Positions 52,683 to 62,129 of a stretch of DNA of 64,000 nucleotides are shown piece after piece. The notes under the pieces were generated by a model. It made no database searches and was not told where the DNA came from. It saw only the letters and a program-made list of their open reading frames with translations. This stretch comes from Ruminococcus sp. (GTDB lineage Bacteria; Bacillota; Clostridia; Oscillospirales; Ruminococcaceae), in the NCBI GenBank assembly GCA_029060755.1, contig JAIDTI010000004.1, positions 1-64,000 on the forward strand. The letters run 5' to 3'. Each line of letters begins with the position of its first letter. Position 1 is the first letter of the stretch. The translations under genes were made by a program, and so were the position numbers.

Positions 52683-53640
52683 ATTTCTTGGAATTGATAC
52701 AAGCAATTACACAACGTCAGCGGCAGTGTATTTCAGTGACGAAAATAAGATAGTACATTGTAAAAAGTTACTTCCTGTTAAAGAGGGCGAACGTGGCTTG
52801 CGACAGAGTGACGCAGTTTTTCACCATACAAAACAGCTACCCGAAGTTGTCAATGAACTTATTGATAAGACAGGCAGACTTGATTTTTCAGCAATTTCAG
52901 CATCAATACGTCCACGAAATGCGGACGGCTCATATATGCCATGCTTTTTGTGCGGAAGTGAATTTGCGGAGTTATATTCGGCATTGCAGGGTATTCCCAT
53001 GTATGCAACGTCTCACCAGACAGGGCATATTCTGTCTGCACTATATTCAGCGGACAGGCTTGACTATATAAATCAGCCTTTTATTGCATTTCACGTAAGC
53101 GGAGGTACAACGGATTGTTTATTGTGCCAGCCTGATAAGAGGAATATTTTGAATATATCTGAAATAGGTACATCTCTTGATTTGCACGCAGGACAGGCAG
53201 TTGACCGTGTGGGTCTTATGCTTGGACTGAAATTTCCATGTGGTATTGAACTGGAAAAACTTGCCAATAATGCAAGTAGACAGTTTAAAGTCAAGCCCGT
53301 TCTGAAAAACGGTTCTTGCTGTCTATCAGGAGTTGAAAACAAGTGCAAATCCATGCTTGAAAACGGTGAAACAATTGAAAATACAGCGTTATACTGTCTT
53401 GATTTTATAGCGGAGACTGTCATATCAATGACGAATTATGCAGTAAATGAATATGGAAATCTTCCGCTTGTGTTTGCAGGTGGTGTAATGTCGGATAAGC
53501 TGATAAGAGATAAAATTATTTCCCGATATAAAGATGCATCATTTGCAGAGCCTGAATTTTCGTGCGATAATGCGGCTGGAATTGCGATATATGCTTATCT
53601 TAAATATACGGAGGCGGAAAAATGCAGACAGTTACAGTAA
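52675..53640 (+). CDS. TsaD/Kae1-like protein (ASKHA fold)
   Basis: 321 residues. The start FLGIDTSNYTTS, the metal histidines in SHQTGHILSA, HVSGGTTD, the LHAGQAVDRVGLMLGL segment, FAGGVMSD and CDNAAGIA follow the TsaD family, but several residues differ from true TsaD. So a paralogue rather than the tRNA t6A enzyme is likely. In Clostridia this gene sits between nusB and xseA. Start at ATG 52675 after GTGAGGG; a longer reading is covered by nusB. Overlaps xseA by 19 bases. Confidence 0.85.
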   Translation: MPEFLGIDTSNYTTSAAVYFSDENKIVHCKKLLPVKEGERGLRQSDAVFHHTKQLPEVVNELIDKTGRLDFSAISASIRPRNADGSYMPCFLCGSEFAELYSALQGIPMYATSHQTGHILSALYSADRLDYINQPFIAFHVSGGTTDCLLCQPDKRNILNISEIGTSLDLHAGQAVDRVGLMLGLKFPCGIELEKLANNASRQFKVKPVLKNGSCCLSGVENKCKSMLENGETIENTALYCLDFIAETVISMTNYAVNEYGNLPLVFAGGVMSDKLIRDKIISRYKDASFAEPEFSCDNAAGIAIYAYLKYTEAEKCRQLQ

Positions 53641-54809
53641 CGCAGATAAACAAGTATATCAGTTCTATAGTAAAAGGCGACAATAAACTGAAAAATATTC
53701 TTATCAGGGGTGAAATCTCAAACTATGTGCATCATAAAAGCGGTCACAGGTATTTTTCACTTAAAGACAGTACAACCGCAATAAAAGCAGTAATGTTTGC
53801 AGGGTGTGCAAATAAGCTTAAATTTCCTTTGCAGGACGGTATGTCTGTTATAGTTTCCGGAAGTATTACTGTATATGAGCGAGACGGCATTTATCAGATT
53901 AATGTGACAGATGTTATTCCCGAAGGTGCTGGCAAGGAGAGTACAGGACTTGAACAGCTCAAGAGAAAGCTTGAATCTGAAGGAATATTTGCACAAGAGC
54001 ATAAAAAGAGTATACCACATATGCCGAAAAAAATTGGTGTAGTTACTTCTCTTACAGGTGCAGCGATACGTGATATTATAAATATCCTGACAAGACGTTA
54101 TCCGCTTTGTGAACTTTATGCTGTAAATACTTTAGTACAAGGGGAAAACGCTCCTGAATCAATATGCAGAGGTATCACAAAGGCTGAAACAGCTGATTGT
54201 GATGTTATAATTGTCGGCAGAGGCGGCGGCTCATCAGAGGATTTGAGTGCATTTAATGCCGAATCAGTTGTAAGAGCAATTTATAACTGTAAAGTACCCG
54301 TTATTTCAGCAGTCGGTCATGAAATTGATTTCACACTTTCAGACTTTGCGGCTGATATGCGTGCGCCCACACCGTCTGCGGCGGCAGAACGTGTTGCGGT
54401 TGATATACAGCAGATAAGAGGTAATATAAATGCTCTTGAAAACCGCATGAAATATGTGATGTCAGGTATTATTGAAAGAAAAAGCAATGCACTTTCTGTA
54501 TTTGATACACGTCTTAATGCTCAGTCTCCTGAAAACAGGCTCAGACTTATGGAGGAAAAACTTGATAATCTGAATAAAATGGCAGAATCAGCGATAAACC
54601 GCTGTATCGACAGAGCAGAATCTCAGTTCAGGGAAAAAATAGGCAGACTTGAAAGTCTCAGTCCGCTGAAAGTAATGTCAAGGGGTTACTCTCTTGTCTA
54701 TAATGGCGAATCTCTTGTAAGAAATTCAGAGGATTTGACAGAGGGCGATACTTTGATTATCAGATTTGACAAAGGCAGTGCAGAAGCAGAAGTAAAAAAA
54801 ATAAGGTGA
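53622..54809 (+). CDS. xseA: Exodeoxyribonuclease VII large subunit
   Basis: 395 residues. N-terminal OB fold (VTQINKYISSIVKGD, then ILIRGEISNYVHHKSGHRYF), catalytic core with VGRGGGSSEDLSAFN and GHEIDFTLSDFAADMRAPTP, then coiled coil and C-terminal segment. Forms the nuclease with XseB, six bases downstream. Confidence 0.97.
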   Translation: MQTVTVTQINKYISSIVKGDNKLKNILIRGEISNYVHHKSGHRYFSLKDSTTAIKAVMFAGCANKLKFPLQDGMSVIVSGSITVYERDGIYQINVTDVIPEGAGKESTGLEQLKRKLESEGIFAQEHKKSIPHMPKKIGVVTSLTGAAIRDIINILTRRYPLCELYAVNTLVQGENAPESICRGITKAETADCDVIIVGRGGGSSEDLSAFNAESVVRAIYNCKVPVISAVGHEIDFTLSDFAADMRAPTPSAAAERVAVDIQQIRGNINALENRMKYVMSGIIERKSNALSVFDTRLNAQSPENRLRLMEEKLDNLNKMAESAINRCIDRAESQFREKIGRLESLSPLKVMSRGYSLVYNGESLVRNSEDLTEGDTLIIRFDKGSAEAEVKKIR

Positions 54810-54815
54810 TTTATT

Positions 54816-54998
54816 ATGAATGAAAAAGAAACTTTTGAAGAATCAATGAAAAAGCTCAATAATATAGTAAAAGAGCTTGAAAACGGTGATATTCCGCTTG
54901 AAAAGGCAGTGGAATTATACAGCGAAGGCGTAAAGCTTTCTGCTGTATGCAGAAAATATATTGATGAAGCAAAAATAAAAATTACGGAGGTTCAATAA
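54816..54998 (+). CDS. xseB: Exodeoxyribonuclease VII small subunit
   Basis: 60 residues, all helical, with ESMKKLNNIVKELENGDIPL and LYSEGVKLSAVCRKY diagnostic. AAGGTGA ribosome site. Directly between xseA and ispA. Confidence 0.96.
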   Translation: MNEKETFEESMKKLNNIVKELENGDIPLEKAVELYSEGVKLSAVCRKYIDEAKIKITEVQ

Positions 54999-55000
54999 TT

Positions 55001-55891
55001 ATGAGTAGTTTTAATGAAAAAATGGCAGAGTATGTTGAATATGTAGAAAGTGAACTCAAAAAATATAACAACTATGCAGAGGAAAACAAACCGCAGGTTA
55101 ATCTTATTGATGCTATGAATTATTCCCTCGAAGCAGGCGGGAAGCGCATAAGACCTGTTCTTGTTTTTGCATTTTGTGAAGCTCTCGGTGCAAAAAAAGA
55201 GATTGCATCTGCACCGGCTTGTGCAATTGAAATGGAACACACGTTCTCACTTATCCATGATGACCTGCCTGCAATGGATAATGATGATTTCCGCAGAGGA
55301 AAGCCGTCATGTCATAAGAAATTTGGTGAAGCTATGGCTATTCTTGCAGGCGACGCTCTTTCTATACTTCCATTTGAAATTATTGCTGATGCTCCTGAAC
55401 TTACCCCCGAACAGAAAGTTATGATTATATCAGTTCTTGCAAATTCTGTCGGCAGAGACGGTATGATTGGCGGTCAGGTGATTGATATGGAAAATGAAAG
55501 CTGTACAGATATTGACGAAGAAAATTTAAGAAATATGTATCGCTGTAAAACAGGACAACTTCTTGCTGTTTCGTGCGTTATGGGTGCAATATGTGCAGAT
55601 GCTTCAAATGAAACTATGAGGGCTGCTGCTGAATACGGTTTCAGACTTGGATTTGCTTTTCAGGTTATTGATGATATTCTTGATGTTACAAGCACAACGG
55701 AAATACTTGGAAAGCCTGTTGGAAGTGACGAAAAACAGCACAAAACTACTTTTGTTACATTATATGGAATTGAAAAGGCAAAAGAACTTGCAGACGAAGC
55801 AACATCACAAGCTATTGAATGGCTCGGAGCTATTGATAATAATGAGTTTCTCGTTGAACTTACAGAGGTTCTTCTTAGACGTATAAAATAA
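55001..55891 (+). CDS. ispA: Polyprenyl (farnesyl) diphosphate synthase
   Basis: 296 residues. Both aspartate-rich motifs are present: DDLPAMDND and DDILD, with GGKRIRPVL and GGQVIDM. Chain length is not set by sequence here, but the context with dxs suggests C15 product for isoprenoids. GGAGG site. Confidence 0.94.
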   Translation: MSSFNEKMAEYVEYVESELKKYNNYAEENKPQVNLIDAMNYSLEAGGKRIRPVLVFAFCEALGAKKEIASAPACAIEMEHTFSLIHDDLPAMDNDDFRRGKPSCHKKFGEAMAILAGDALSILPFEIIADAPELTPEQKVMIISVLANSVGRDGMIGGQVIDMENESCTDIDEENLRNMYRCKTGQLLAVSCVMGAICADASNETMRAAAEYGFRLGFAFQVIDDILDVTSTTEILGKPVGSDEKQHKTTFVTLYGIEKAKELADEATSQAIEWLGAIDNNEFLVELTEVLLRRIK

Positions 55892-55907
55892 ACAAGGAGT
55901 GCGGAAA

Positions 55908-55934
55908 ATTACGCTTTATATAGAAAATGAATAA
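55908..55934 (+). other. Possible AUU-started leader peptide overlapping dxs
   Basis: AAGGAG (55894-55899) lies 8 bases before ATT 55908, not in proper range of the dxs ATG 55927 (27 bases away). From ATT a nine-codon frame ends at TAA 55932-55934, overlapping the dxs start. In-frame GTG at 55899 is an alternative. Speculative. Confidence 0.3.
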
Positions 55935-57819
55935 ATATTTAGAGAACGGAAACAGAGTTTCACTTTCAGAACTTAATCTTCCAGAAGATTTGAAAAAACT
56001 TTCTGTAAATCAATGCAGATATATTTGTAATGAAATAAGAGGGATTCTTATAAATACTGTTTCAAAAACAGGAGGACATCTTTCGTCAAATCTCGGAGTT
56101 GTTGAGCTTACTCTTGCTATACACCGCATTTTTAATTCTCCTGAAGATAAAATTGTGTGGGACGTTGGTCATCAGGCTTATGTGCATAAAATTCTTACAG
56201 GCAGAGCAGATAAGTTCAGAACATTGCGCAAAGAGAACGGTATTTCGGGATTTCCAAAGCCGAATGAGTCAAAACATGATATATTTATTTCAGGTCACAG
56301 CAGTACATCTCTTTCTGTTGCCTGCGGAATTTCTGAAGCTATGCGCATACAGGGCAAAGACAATTATACTGTTGCTGTTATCGGTGACGGCGCAATGACG
56401 GGCGGTATGGTTTATGAGGCAATGAATAACTGTTCCTATAACAAAAGCAACATGATTGTAATTCTTAATGATAATAATATGTCAATCTCAAAAAGTGTCG
56501 GCTCGCTTGAAAAATATCTTACAACATTGAGAAATTCCGAAAAATATATTGACACAAAAAGAAAAGTTGAAAAAAATCTGAATCAGATACCTGTTGTCGG
56601 AAATAAAGTTGCAAAAGGTGTAAAACAGGTAAAAGATGCAATGAAATCAACCATACTTGAGCGCAATCTCTTTGAAGATATGGGCTTTATCTATCTCGGA
56701 CCAGTTGACGGTCACAATATAAAAGATATTGAGCAGGCTTTGCGACTTGCAAAATCATTTCACAAGCCTGTATTTGTCCACGTCAAGACAGTCAAGGGCA
56801 AAGGCTATCTTCCTGCGGAGAAAAATCCCGGAGAATATCATGGAATTTCAAAATTTGATATTGTAACAGGCAATCCCGAAGTATCGTCAGGGGACAGCTA
56901 TTCTGCGATTTTCGGAAAAGAACTTGTCAGCTTTGCTGAAAAAGATGAGCGTATATGTGCAATTACAGCCGCTATGAAATATGGTACTGGTTTGCAGTAT
57001 TTCGGCAAAAAAATTCCAGAGCGTCTTTATGATGTCGGAATTGCCGAACAGCACGCCGTAACTTTTGCGGGCGGACTTGCTTCAATGGGTCAGATACCTG
57101 TATTTGCTGTATATTCAACATTTCTGCAAAGAGCTTACGACCAGCTTTTACATGATATTGCAATCGGAGGACTTCACCTTGTTCTTGGAATAGACAGAGC
57201 AGGAATCGTCGGGGAGGACGGTGAAACGCATCAGGGAATGTTTGATGTGCCTATGCTTACATCAATTCCGAATACTGTTATATATTCACCATCAAGCTAT
57301 GATGAGCTAAGACTTTGCCTGAAAAAAGCTATATACAGTGAAAATGGTCTTGTTGCCGTGAGATACCCACGAGGTTCAGAGGAAGTGAATTTCAACAGAA
57401 ATTTTATAAGTCTTGACAGTATTTTTATAAAAAATCAGAACAGCGATACGCTTATAATTTCATATGGCAGAATTTTTAACGAAGCATATAAGGCACAAAG
57501 TATTCTGCTTGCGGACGGTATAAACTGCGATTTGTTGAAAATGACAAAAATTTTTCCTGTATCAAATAAACTTATAGATGAAATAAAGGCATATAAGAGA
57601 GTTGTTTTTTTTGAGGAATCAACAAGCAACGGCAGTATTTCCGAAAAAATAGGCTGTATGCTTATGGAATCTGGCTATAAAGGAGATTACAGCCGTGTAT
57701 CTGCAAAAGGATTTATCAGGCAGTCATCTGTTAAATCAGCACTTGAAAAATACGGACTCTGCTGTACGGAAATGGCTGACTATATCTGCATAAGGAGCAT
57801 GGAAAATGGCAAGACTTGA
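55927..57819 (+). CDS. dxs: 1-deoxy-D-xylulose-5-phosphate synthase
   Basis: 630 residues. TPP enzyme that joins pyruvate and glyceraldehyde 3-phosphate, first step of the MEP isoprenoid pathway. TPP motif GDGAMTGGMVYEAMN, GHSSTSLS, FLQRAYDQLLHD and DRAGIVGEDGETHQG are intact. An in-frame stop just upstream (55921-55923) fixes ATG 55927 as the first start, but it has no good ribosome site close by. Overlaps tlyA by 14 bases. Confidence 0.97.
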   Translation: MNKYLENGNRVSLSELNLPEDLKKLSVNQCRYICNEIRGILINTVSKTGGHLSSNLGVVELTLAIHRIFNSPEDKIVWDVGHQAYVHKILTGRADKFRTLRKENGISGFPKPNESKHDIFISGHSSTSLSVACGISEAMRIQGKDNYTVAVIGDGAMTGGMVYEAMNNCSYNKSNMIVILNDNNMSISKSVGSLEKYLTTLRNSEKYIDTKRKVEKNLNQIPVVGNKVAKGVKQVKDAMKSTILERNLFEDMGFIYLGPVDGHNIKDIEQALRLAKSFHKPVFVHVKTVKGKGYLPAEKNPGEYHGISKFDIVTGNPEVSSGDSYSAIFGKELVSFAEKDERICAITAAMKYGTGLQYFGKKIPERLYDVGIAEQHAVTFAGGLASMGQIPVFAVYSTFLQRAYDQLLHDIAIGGLHLVLGIDRAGIVGEDGETHQGMFDVPMLTSIPNTVIYSPSSYDELRLCLKKAIYSENGLVAVRYPRGSEEVNFNRNFISLDSIFIKNQNSDTLIISYGRIFNEAYKAQSILLADGINCDLLKMTKIFPVSNKLIDEIKAYKRVVFFEESTSNGSISEKIGCMLMESGYKGDYSRVSAKGFIRQSSVKSALEKYGLCCTEMADYICIRSMENGKT

Positions 57820-58591
57820 TGCAGAACTTGTAGCAAGAGGTATTGCAAGGAGTAGGGAACGTGCAAAAGAGATGATAAAATCAGGCGCAGTTACAGTCAA
57901 CGGAGCGACAGCAAAAAAAGCATCTGATGATGTTTCGGCAGATGATGATATAAAATCATCAGAGCAGGAAAACTATGTCGGACGTGGTGCGCTGAAGCTT
58001 GAAAAGGCTTTCAATGAGTTCAGGCTTGACTTTACGGGCAGAATATGTCTTGATATAGGTGCATCAACAGGCGGTTTCACTGAATTTATGCTGAATCATG
58101 GTGCAGAAAAGGTATATGCTGTTGATGTCGGACATGGACAGCTTGCAGATATTCTGAAAGCTGATAAGCGTGTAGTAAATATGGAAAATACTGACATAAG
58201 AGAAGTAACTATTGACGATTTAGGCGGTGCTGTTGATTTTGTATGTGCTGATGTTTCGTTCATTTCTTTGACTAAAATTATACCGAAAATACATGAACTT
58301 CTCAGCAGAAACGGTCTTGCATCTGTACTTATAAAGCCACAATTTGAGGCTGGAAAAAAAGGTATCGGCAAAAAAGGAGTTGTAAAGGACAGAAAAGTAC
58401 ATGAGCGTGTATTGCATGAAACTGACAGTTTTTTTCGTCTGTCGGGATTTTGTCCGCTTGATTATACGTTTTCACCCATAAAAGGCGGAAACGGCAATAT
58501 TGAATATCTTGTTAAATTAAAAAAATCAACTGAAAATACATCTTTATATGATTTCAGAAAACTTGTTGATGAAGCTTTTGGAAGTTTATAG
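57806..58591 (+). CDS. tlyA: TlyA family rRNA 2'-O-methyltransferase
   Basis: 261 residues. N-terminal S4 RNA-binding domain (ARLDAELVARGIARSRERAK), then FtsJ-like SAM fold with CLDIGASTGGFTEFML and KPQFEAGK. Methylates 16S and/or 23S rRNA in mycobacteria; target in this host inferred. AAGGAG site at the end of dxs. Confidence 0.95.
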   Translation: MARLDAELVARGIARSRERAKEMIKSGAVTVNGATAKKASDDVSADDDIKSSEQENYVGRGALKLEKAFNEFRLDFTGRICLDIGASTGGFTEFMLNHGAEKVYAVDVGHGQLADILKADKRVVNMENTDIREVTIDDLGGAVDFVCADVSFISLTKIIPKIHELLSRNGLASVLIKPQFEAGKKGIGKKGVVKDRKVHERVLHETDSFFRLSGFCPLDYTFSPIKGGNGNIEYLVKLKKSTENTSLYDFRKLVDEAFGSL

Positions 58592-58604
58592 GAGTGATAA
58601 ATAA

Positions 58605-59459
58605 ATGAAAGCTGTATTATACCCGAATTTTCAGAAAAAAAATGCTCTTAGCTGTGCAAGAGATGTCTGCGATGTACTTGATAAGTGCGGAATACAGGTG
58701 AGTGTAAGTGCGGAGTATATAAAAGAGTTCGGGGATAAAAACTTTGTTTTGTTTGAGGATATTGACAAGGCTGTAAAAAATTCCGATATAGTCATTGCAA
58801 TTGGCGGAGATGGTACAATTCTCCGCTGTGCAAAATTTCTTATCGGAACAGACGCAAAACTTCTTGGCATAAATACAGGTACTCTTGGATTTATGGCAGG
58901 ACTTGAAGCAGACCAACTTGACAGGCTTAAACAGCTTAAAACAGGTGAGTTTGAAATTTCTGAGCGCATGACAATTGATGTTGTTATTCACGAAAAAGAA
59001 AATAATATTGTGCTTACTGCATTGAATGAGGTTTCTGCACGTTCAGGAAGTTTCAGAATAAGCGATTTTGAGGTATATTCTGACGGCTACCTTGTGGGAA
59101 AATATCGTGCCGACGGCGTACTGTTCAGCACGCCGTCCGGCTCAACAGCTTATGCACTTTCAGCAGGAGGTCCGATTGTTGAGCCTGATTTGGAGTGTAT
59201 TGAGATGACTTTAATATGTCCTCATTCGCTTTTTTCAAGGGCAACTCTTTTTTCTGCTCAACGCAGACTGAAACTGACTGACCGTACAGCAGGTGATGAC
59301 TCAATAGTTATAAGTGTTGACGGTGATGTCAATAAGCGTATCGGTGAGAATGAGTCAATAGAAATAATGCGTGGCAGAAATAATCTTAAATTTGTTAATT
59401 TAATAGGCAACTCATTCCATGAATCATTGTGCAGAAAAATGTGTAAGCCCATAAAATAG
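58605..59459 (+). CDS. nadK: NAD kinase
   Basis: 284 residues. IGGDGTILRCAKF, NTGTLGFMAG and PSGSTAYALSAGGPIVEP are the family motifs. Makes NADP from NAD and ATP (or polyphosphate). TAGGAGTG site. Between tlyA and argR as usual. Confidence 0.96.
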   Translation: MKAVLYPNFQKKNALSCARDVCDVLDKCGIQVSVSAEYIKEFGDKNFVLFEDIDKAVKNSDIVIAIGGDGTILRCAKFLIGTDAKLLGINTGTLGFMAGLEADQLDRLKQLKTGEFEISERMTIDVVIHEKENNIVLTALNEVSARSGSFRISDFEVYSDGYLVGKYRADGVLFSTPSGSTAYALSAGGPIVEPDLECIEMTLICPHSLFSRATLFSAQRRLKLTDRTAGDDSIVISVDGDVNKRIGENESIEIMRGRNNLKFVNLIGNSFHESLCRKMCKPIK

Positions 59460-59473
59460 CAAGGTGAGTATAT

Positions 59474-59929
59474 ATGAAAAATCAGAGACATGAAGCGATA
59501 CTTGAAATTATAGCGGAAAATGCTGTTGCAACACAGGAGATGCTTATTGAAATGCTTGCAAAAAGAGGTATAAGTACAACTCAAGCAACACTTTCCCGTG
59601 ATATTCAACAGCTTTCTCTTGTTAAACAGCGTGACGAAAACGGCACTTACAGATATACAATGCCTGCTGTTGCGATTGCCGAAAAAAGTATTTTTGAGGA
59701 GGCTGTTATTTCTGTCGATTATGCTATGAATATGATTGTATTGAAATGTCGTTCAGGTATGGCACAAGGTACTTGTGTAGCGATAGATTCTGTTCGTCAT
59801 GACGGAATAGTCGGGACTATTGCGGGAGATGATACTATTTTTATTGTTACAAGAAGTGAAACAGATGCAAAAAAACTTGCAAAGAAATTCAGAAATGATA
59901 TTTTCAGCGGAAAGCAGGGAATTATTTAG
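59474..59929 (+). CDS. argR: Arginine repressor/regulator ArgR
   Basis: 151 residues. Winged helix at the N-terminus with STTQATLSRDIQQLSLVK, hexamerisation/arginine-binding domain at the C-terminus with GTIAGDDTIFIVTRSE. No arginine gene is nearby; in Clostridia argR commonly sits before recN. One-base overlap with recN. Confidence 0.95.
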   Translation: MKNQRHEAILEIIAENAVATQEMLIEMLAKRGISTTQATLSRDIQQLSLVKQRDENGTYRYTMPAVAIAEKSIFEEAVISVDYAMNMIVLKCRSGMAQGTCVAIDSVRHDGIVGTIAGDDTIFIVTRSETDAKKLAKKFRNDIFSGKQGII

Positions 59930-61590
59930 TGTTAAAAGAGATTTATATTAAAAATCTTGCGGTTATAAAAGAAGCTGTTATACCGCTTACAGATAAATTA
60001 AATATTTTTACAGGTGAAACAGGTGCAGGAAAATCAATTCTCATAAATGGGATAAATGCAGTTCTCGGACAGAGATGCAGTAAAGATATAGTCCGTACAG
60101 GTTGCGACAAGGCAATAATAACAGCTCTCTTTGTAAATCTTTCAGCGGAAGTTACTGCAAAACTTGATGAACTCGGTATTGAGCATGAGAATGACGAAAT
60201 AACAGTAACCCGTGAAATAAGTGCTGACGGCAGAAGTGTTGCAAGAATAAACGGCAGAACATCTTCTGCTTCTTTACTTAAAGAAACAGGCTGTCTCATG
60301 ATAAATATTCATGGTCAGCACGATAATCAGATTCTCATGGACAGCGAAAAACATCTTGATATACTTGACGGATTCGGCGGAGATAGTACACTTCTTGATG
60401 ATTACAGAGTTACTTTCCGTGAATTGCAGAGTACTGCAAGAAAACTTGGTGAACTGAAAAAACTTGAGAAAAACAAGATTGAACGTTCACGCTATCTGAA
60501 TGAAATTATTGAGGACATAGGCGGTCTTGACTTAGAACCTGATGAAGATACTGAACTTGAACAGGAATATAATATTGCAAGAAATTCCGAAAATATGATA
60601 ATAGCAGTAAAAAATGCTGTATCGGCTATAATTGGCGAGGAGACGGCAAATGACATGATTGCAGATGCAGGGGGTGAAATCTCTGCATTTACAGATGATT
60701 CGCCTGAACTTGCTCTATTATCAGAACGACTTTCAGCAGTTGAAATTGAACTTTCTGATATTGCTTCGGAACTTGAAAAAGTTGCAGACAAAGCAGAACT
60801 TGACGGACAGCGACTTGAATACCTTAAAGAACGTATAAGCACAATAAACAAGCTGAAACGGAAATATAATGCCGATTGCAACGAACTTGTGAAGATGTAT
60901 GATGATGCCTGCAATGAGATAAGTAAGATTGAAGTGAGTGACAGCGAAATAAAAAAACTTACTGAAAAGCGTGAAATACTTCTGCATAAGGTTACAGAAC
61001 AGGCAAAGGCTCTTTTTGATTATCGTGAAGAAACTGCTGAAAAATTCGTGAAACGTGTTACAGAGGAACTTGAATTTCTCAATATGTCTGGTGTTATTAT
61101 AGCAGTACGGCATGAAAAAGGCAAGCTGACTGTAAACGGCATGGACACGGTGGAATTTCTTATATCCGCAAACAAAGGTGAAGAACCGAAACCGATTTCA
61201 AAGATTGCATCAGGCGGCGAACTTTCAAGAATTATGCTTGCTCTGAAAAGTGTAATTGCGAACAGGGATAGCATAGATACAATGATTTTTGATGAAATTG
61301 ATACTGGTGTAAGCGGAAAGGCTGCACAGAAAATCGGAATAAAACTGCGTGAAATAAGCAGAGTGAGACAGGTTATATGTGTTACTCATCTGTCACAGAT
61401 TGCAGTTATGGCTGATAATCACCTTATGATTGAGAAAAAAGTTATCAATGACCGCACGGAAACAAGCGTTACACAGCTTGATTTCAGCGGACGTACAGCA
61501 GAAATTGCAAGAATAATGGGCGGAGAGAATCCAAGCAGTCTGATGATTAAAACGGCAGAGGAAGAATTAAGAAAGGCAGAGAGTATATGA
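59929..61590 (+). CDS. recN: DNA repair protein RecN
   Basis: 553 residues. SMC-like ATPase for double-strand break repair. Walker A GETGAGKSIL, central coiled coil, signature ASGGELSRIMLALK and Walker B MIFDEIDTGVSG. GTG start at 59929 inside the argR stop, with AGCAGGGA upstream. Confidence 0.96.
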   Translation: MLKEIYIKNLAVIKEAVIPLTDKLNIFTGETGAGKSILINGINAVLGQRCSKDIVRTGCDKAIITALFVNLSAEVTAKLDELGIEHENDEITVTREISADGRSVARINGRTSSASLLKETGCLMINIHGQHDNQILMDSEKHLDILDGFGGDSTLLDDYRVTFRELQSTARKLGELKKLEKNKIERSRYLNEIIEDIGGLDLEPDEDTELEQEYNIARNSENMIIAVKNAVSAIIGEETANDMIADAGGEISAFTDDSPELALLSERLSAVEIELSDIASELEKVADKAELDGQRLEYLKERISTINKLKRKYNADCNELVKMYDDACNEISKIEVSDSEIKKLTEKREILLHKVTEQAKALFDYREETAEKFVKRVTEELEFLNMSGVIIAVRHEKGKLTVNGMDTVEFLISANKGEEPKPISKIASGGELSRIMLALKSVIANRDSIDTMIFDEIDTGVSGKAAQKIGIKLREISRVRQVICVTHLSQIAVMADNHLMIEKKVINDRTETSVTQLDFSGRTAEIARIMGGENPSSLMIKTAEEELRKAESI

Positions 61591-62129
61591 AAATTTATTC
61601 GACACGTCATGGGCAGACCAACTATAATAAACAGGAACTCATTTTAGGTGTTACCAATGTTCAGCTTAATGACACAGGCGTTTCACAGGCATATCAGCTT
61701 GCGGACGAGATAGAGAAAATTGGTGATATTGATTTTATTGTTGCCTCGCCAATGTACCGTGCAAGTCACACAGCATTGATTATTTCAGAGAAATGCGGAC
61801 TTAAATTTGTTATAGATGACAGGCTTAGGGAATGGGACTATGGCGAATATGAGGGAAAATCACGCTTTACAGAGAATTTTCCTGAAGATAAGCGTGAATT
61901 TGCCGTGAGAATGGGAAAAACAGGCGAATCAGTTTTGCAGGTTGCACACAGAGTGTATTCTTTTCTTGATGAAATAATCGAAAAATACAGCGATAAAAAT
62001 ATTCTGCTTGTAAGTCATGGCGGAATATGCCGTATCATTGAAACATATTTTCATGATATGTCAACAGAAAAATACAGCAACTGGTTTATGGGAAATTGTC
62101 AGCTCATTGAATATGAGGTGACAGAATGA
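61587..62129 (+). CDS. Histidine phosphatase family protein
   Basis: 180 residues. Phosphohistidine motif STRHGQTNYN at the start, catalytic residues in REWDYGEYEGKS and the second His in VSHGGICRII. Could be a broad phosphatase or a cobalamin/alpha-ribazole-type phosphatase; not resolved. Overlaps recN and the GH42 gene by four bases each. Confidence 0.9.
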   Translation: MKIYSTRHGQTNYNKQELILGVTNVQLNDTGVSQAYQLADEIEKIGDIDFIVASPMYRASHTALIISEKCGLKFVIDDRLREWDYGEYEGKSRFTENFPEDKREFAVRMGKTGESVLQVAHRVYSFLDEIIEKYSDKNILLVSHGGICRIIETYFHDMSTEKYSNWFMGNCQLIEYEVTE

